DNA of 64,000 bases from Siphlonurus alternatus. Taxonomy: Eukaryota; Arthropoda; Insecta; Ephemeroptera; Siphlonuridae. The notes beneath the pieces are model-generated. The model saw nothing but the letters and a program-made list of their open reading frames with translations, was not told the DNA's origin and did no database searches. A program made the translations under genes and the position numbers. Positions within the stretch are counted from its first letter, which is position 1; each line of letters opens with the position of its first letter. Shown piece by piece: positions 63,901 through 64,000 of this stretch. The stretch covers positions 32,309,969 through 32,373,968 of the forward strand of contig OX463778.1 of the NCBI GenBank assembly GCA_949825025.1, given 5' to 3'.

Positions 63901-64000
63901 TTCTCTTGTCAAAGCAATACCTGGAATAGTCATTACCTTAAATGTCATAAGAAGCCTTATCCCGCGCATGAACTATTTTAAAGAGCATAAAAATGTTCAA
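60926..64000. other. AT-rich region with one exon-like segment
   Basis: No gene recognised. An exon-like segment lies at 62210-62269 (separate entry). The minus-strand frame at 61822-61418 has a CVNC Cys pair but lacks the histidine spacing of a zinc finger. Confidence 0.35.
62210..62269 (-). other. Possible short upstream exon of the ankyrin gene
   Basis: The minus strand shows an acceptor (TTTTAGCCTGCAG), 60 nt of GC-rich sequence and a donor (TACGCAG|GTGCTA). One frame gives KLLMGVNPQYAG, ankyrin-like, preceded by a stop. Its phase (1) does not fit the phase-0 start of the exon at 58110, so either another exon intervenes or this is chance. Confidence 0.25.

Overview
This is an AT-rich (roughly two-thirds A+T) nuclear segment from an animal, most likely a bilaterian invertebrate. 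The basis is conserved intron-split metazoan genes with GT-AG introns, intronic C/D snoRNAs, a tRNA-derived SINE, LINE tails and a very large load of palindromic DNA transposons. I cannot name the phylum from the sequence alone. All exon joins below were checked by hand for splice-site dinucleotides, phase and total length.

Genes from left to right: a probable first exon of an unknown minus-strand gene (2.03-2.25 kb); ACTR3/Arp3 (5.16-9.04 kb, minus, 8 exons, 418 aa, same length as human ARP3); a LETMD1-like mitochondrial protein (12.66-16.64 kb, minus, 5 exons, about 420 aa); ZC3H3, a five-CCCH zinc-finger mRNA-processing factor (31.33-35.75 kb, minus, 6 exons, 729 aa); RPL14/eL14 (36.09-43.44 kb, plus, 4 exons, 179 aa), divergent from ZC3H3 across a 342-bp shared promoter; DNAJC22/wurst (45.21-48.89 kb, plus, 5 exons, 355 aa); and the 3' three exons of an ANKRD33/33B-like ankyrin protein (53.02-58.11 kb, minus, 5' end not found). 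The last 5.9 kb has no recognised gene.

The mobile fraction is the most unusual part. An almost pristine LTR element (17.26-23.16 kb) has 1,373-bp LTRs in which I saw one mismatch, and encodes only Gag, with no protease, RT, RNase H or integrase. Its gag ends in a textbook -1 frameshift signal (A AAA AAC, 8-nt spacer, perfect 10-bp stem) leading into a Lys/Arg-rich ORF instead of pol. About 130 bp downstream lies a 4.4-kb foldback-type element whose arms are tandem arrays built on a roughly 10-bp period. At least six sequence-unrelated palindromic families end in TTAA, and one copy is nested in another at an exact TTAA target, which shows TTAA duplication directly. A hAT-type MITE with a perfect 8-bp target duplication and a tRNA-Glu-derived SINE with a 14-bp duplication are also present.

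The genes form no operon; they are ordinary housekeeping or cytoskeletal genes separated and expanded by transposons. RPL14 also appears to be a snoRNA host: introns 2 and 3 each contain a C/D-box snoRNA, and the two are paralogues sharing the D' guide region.
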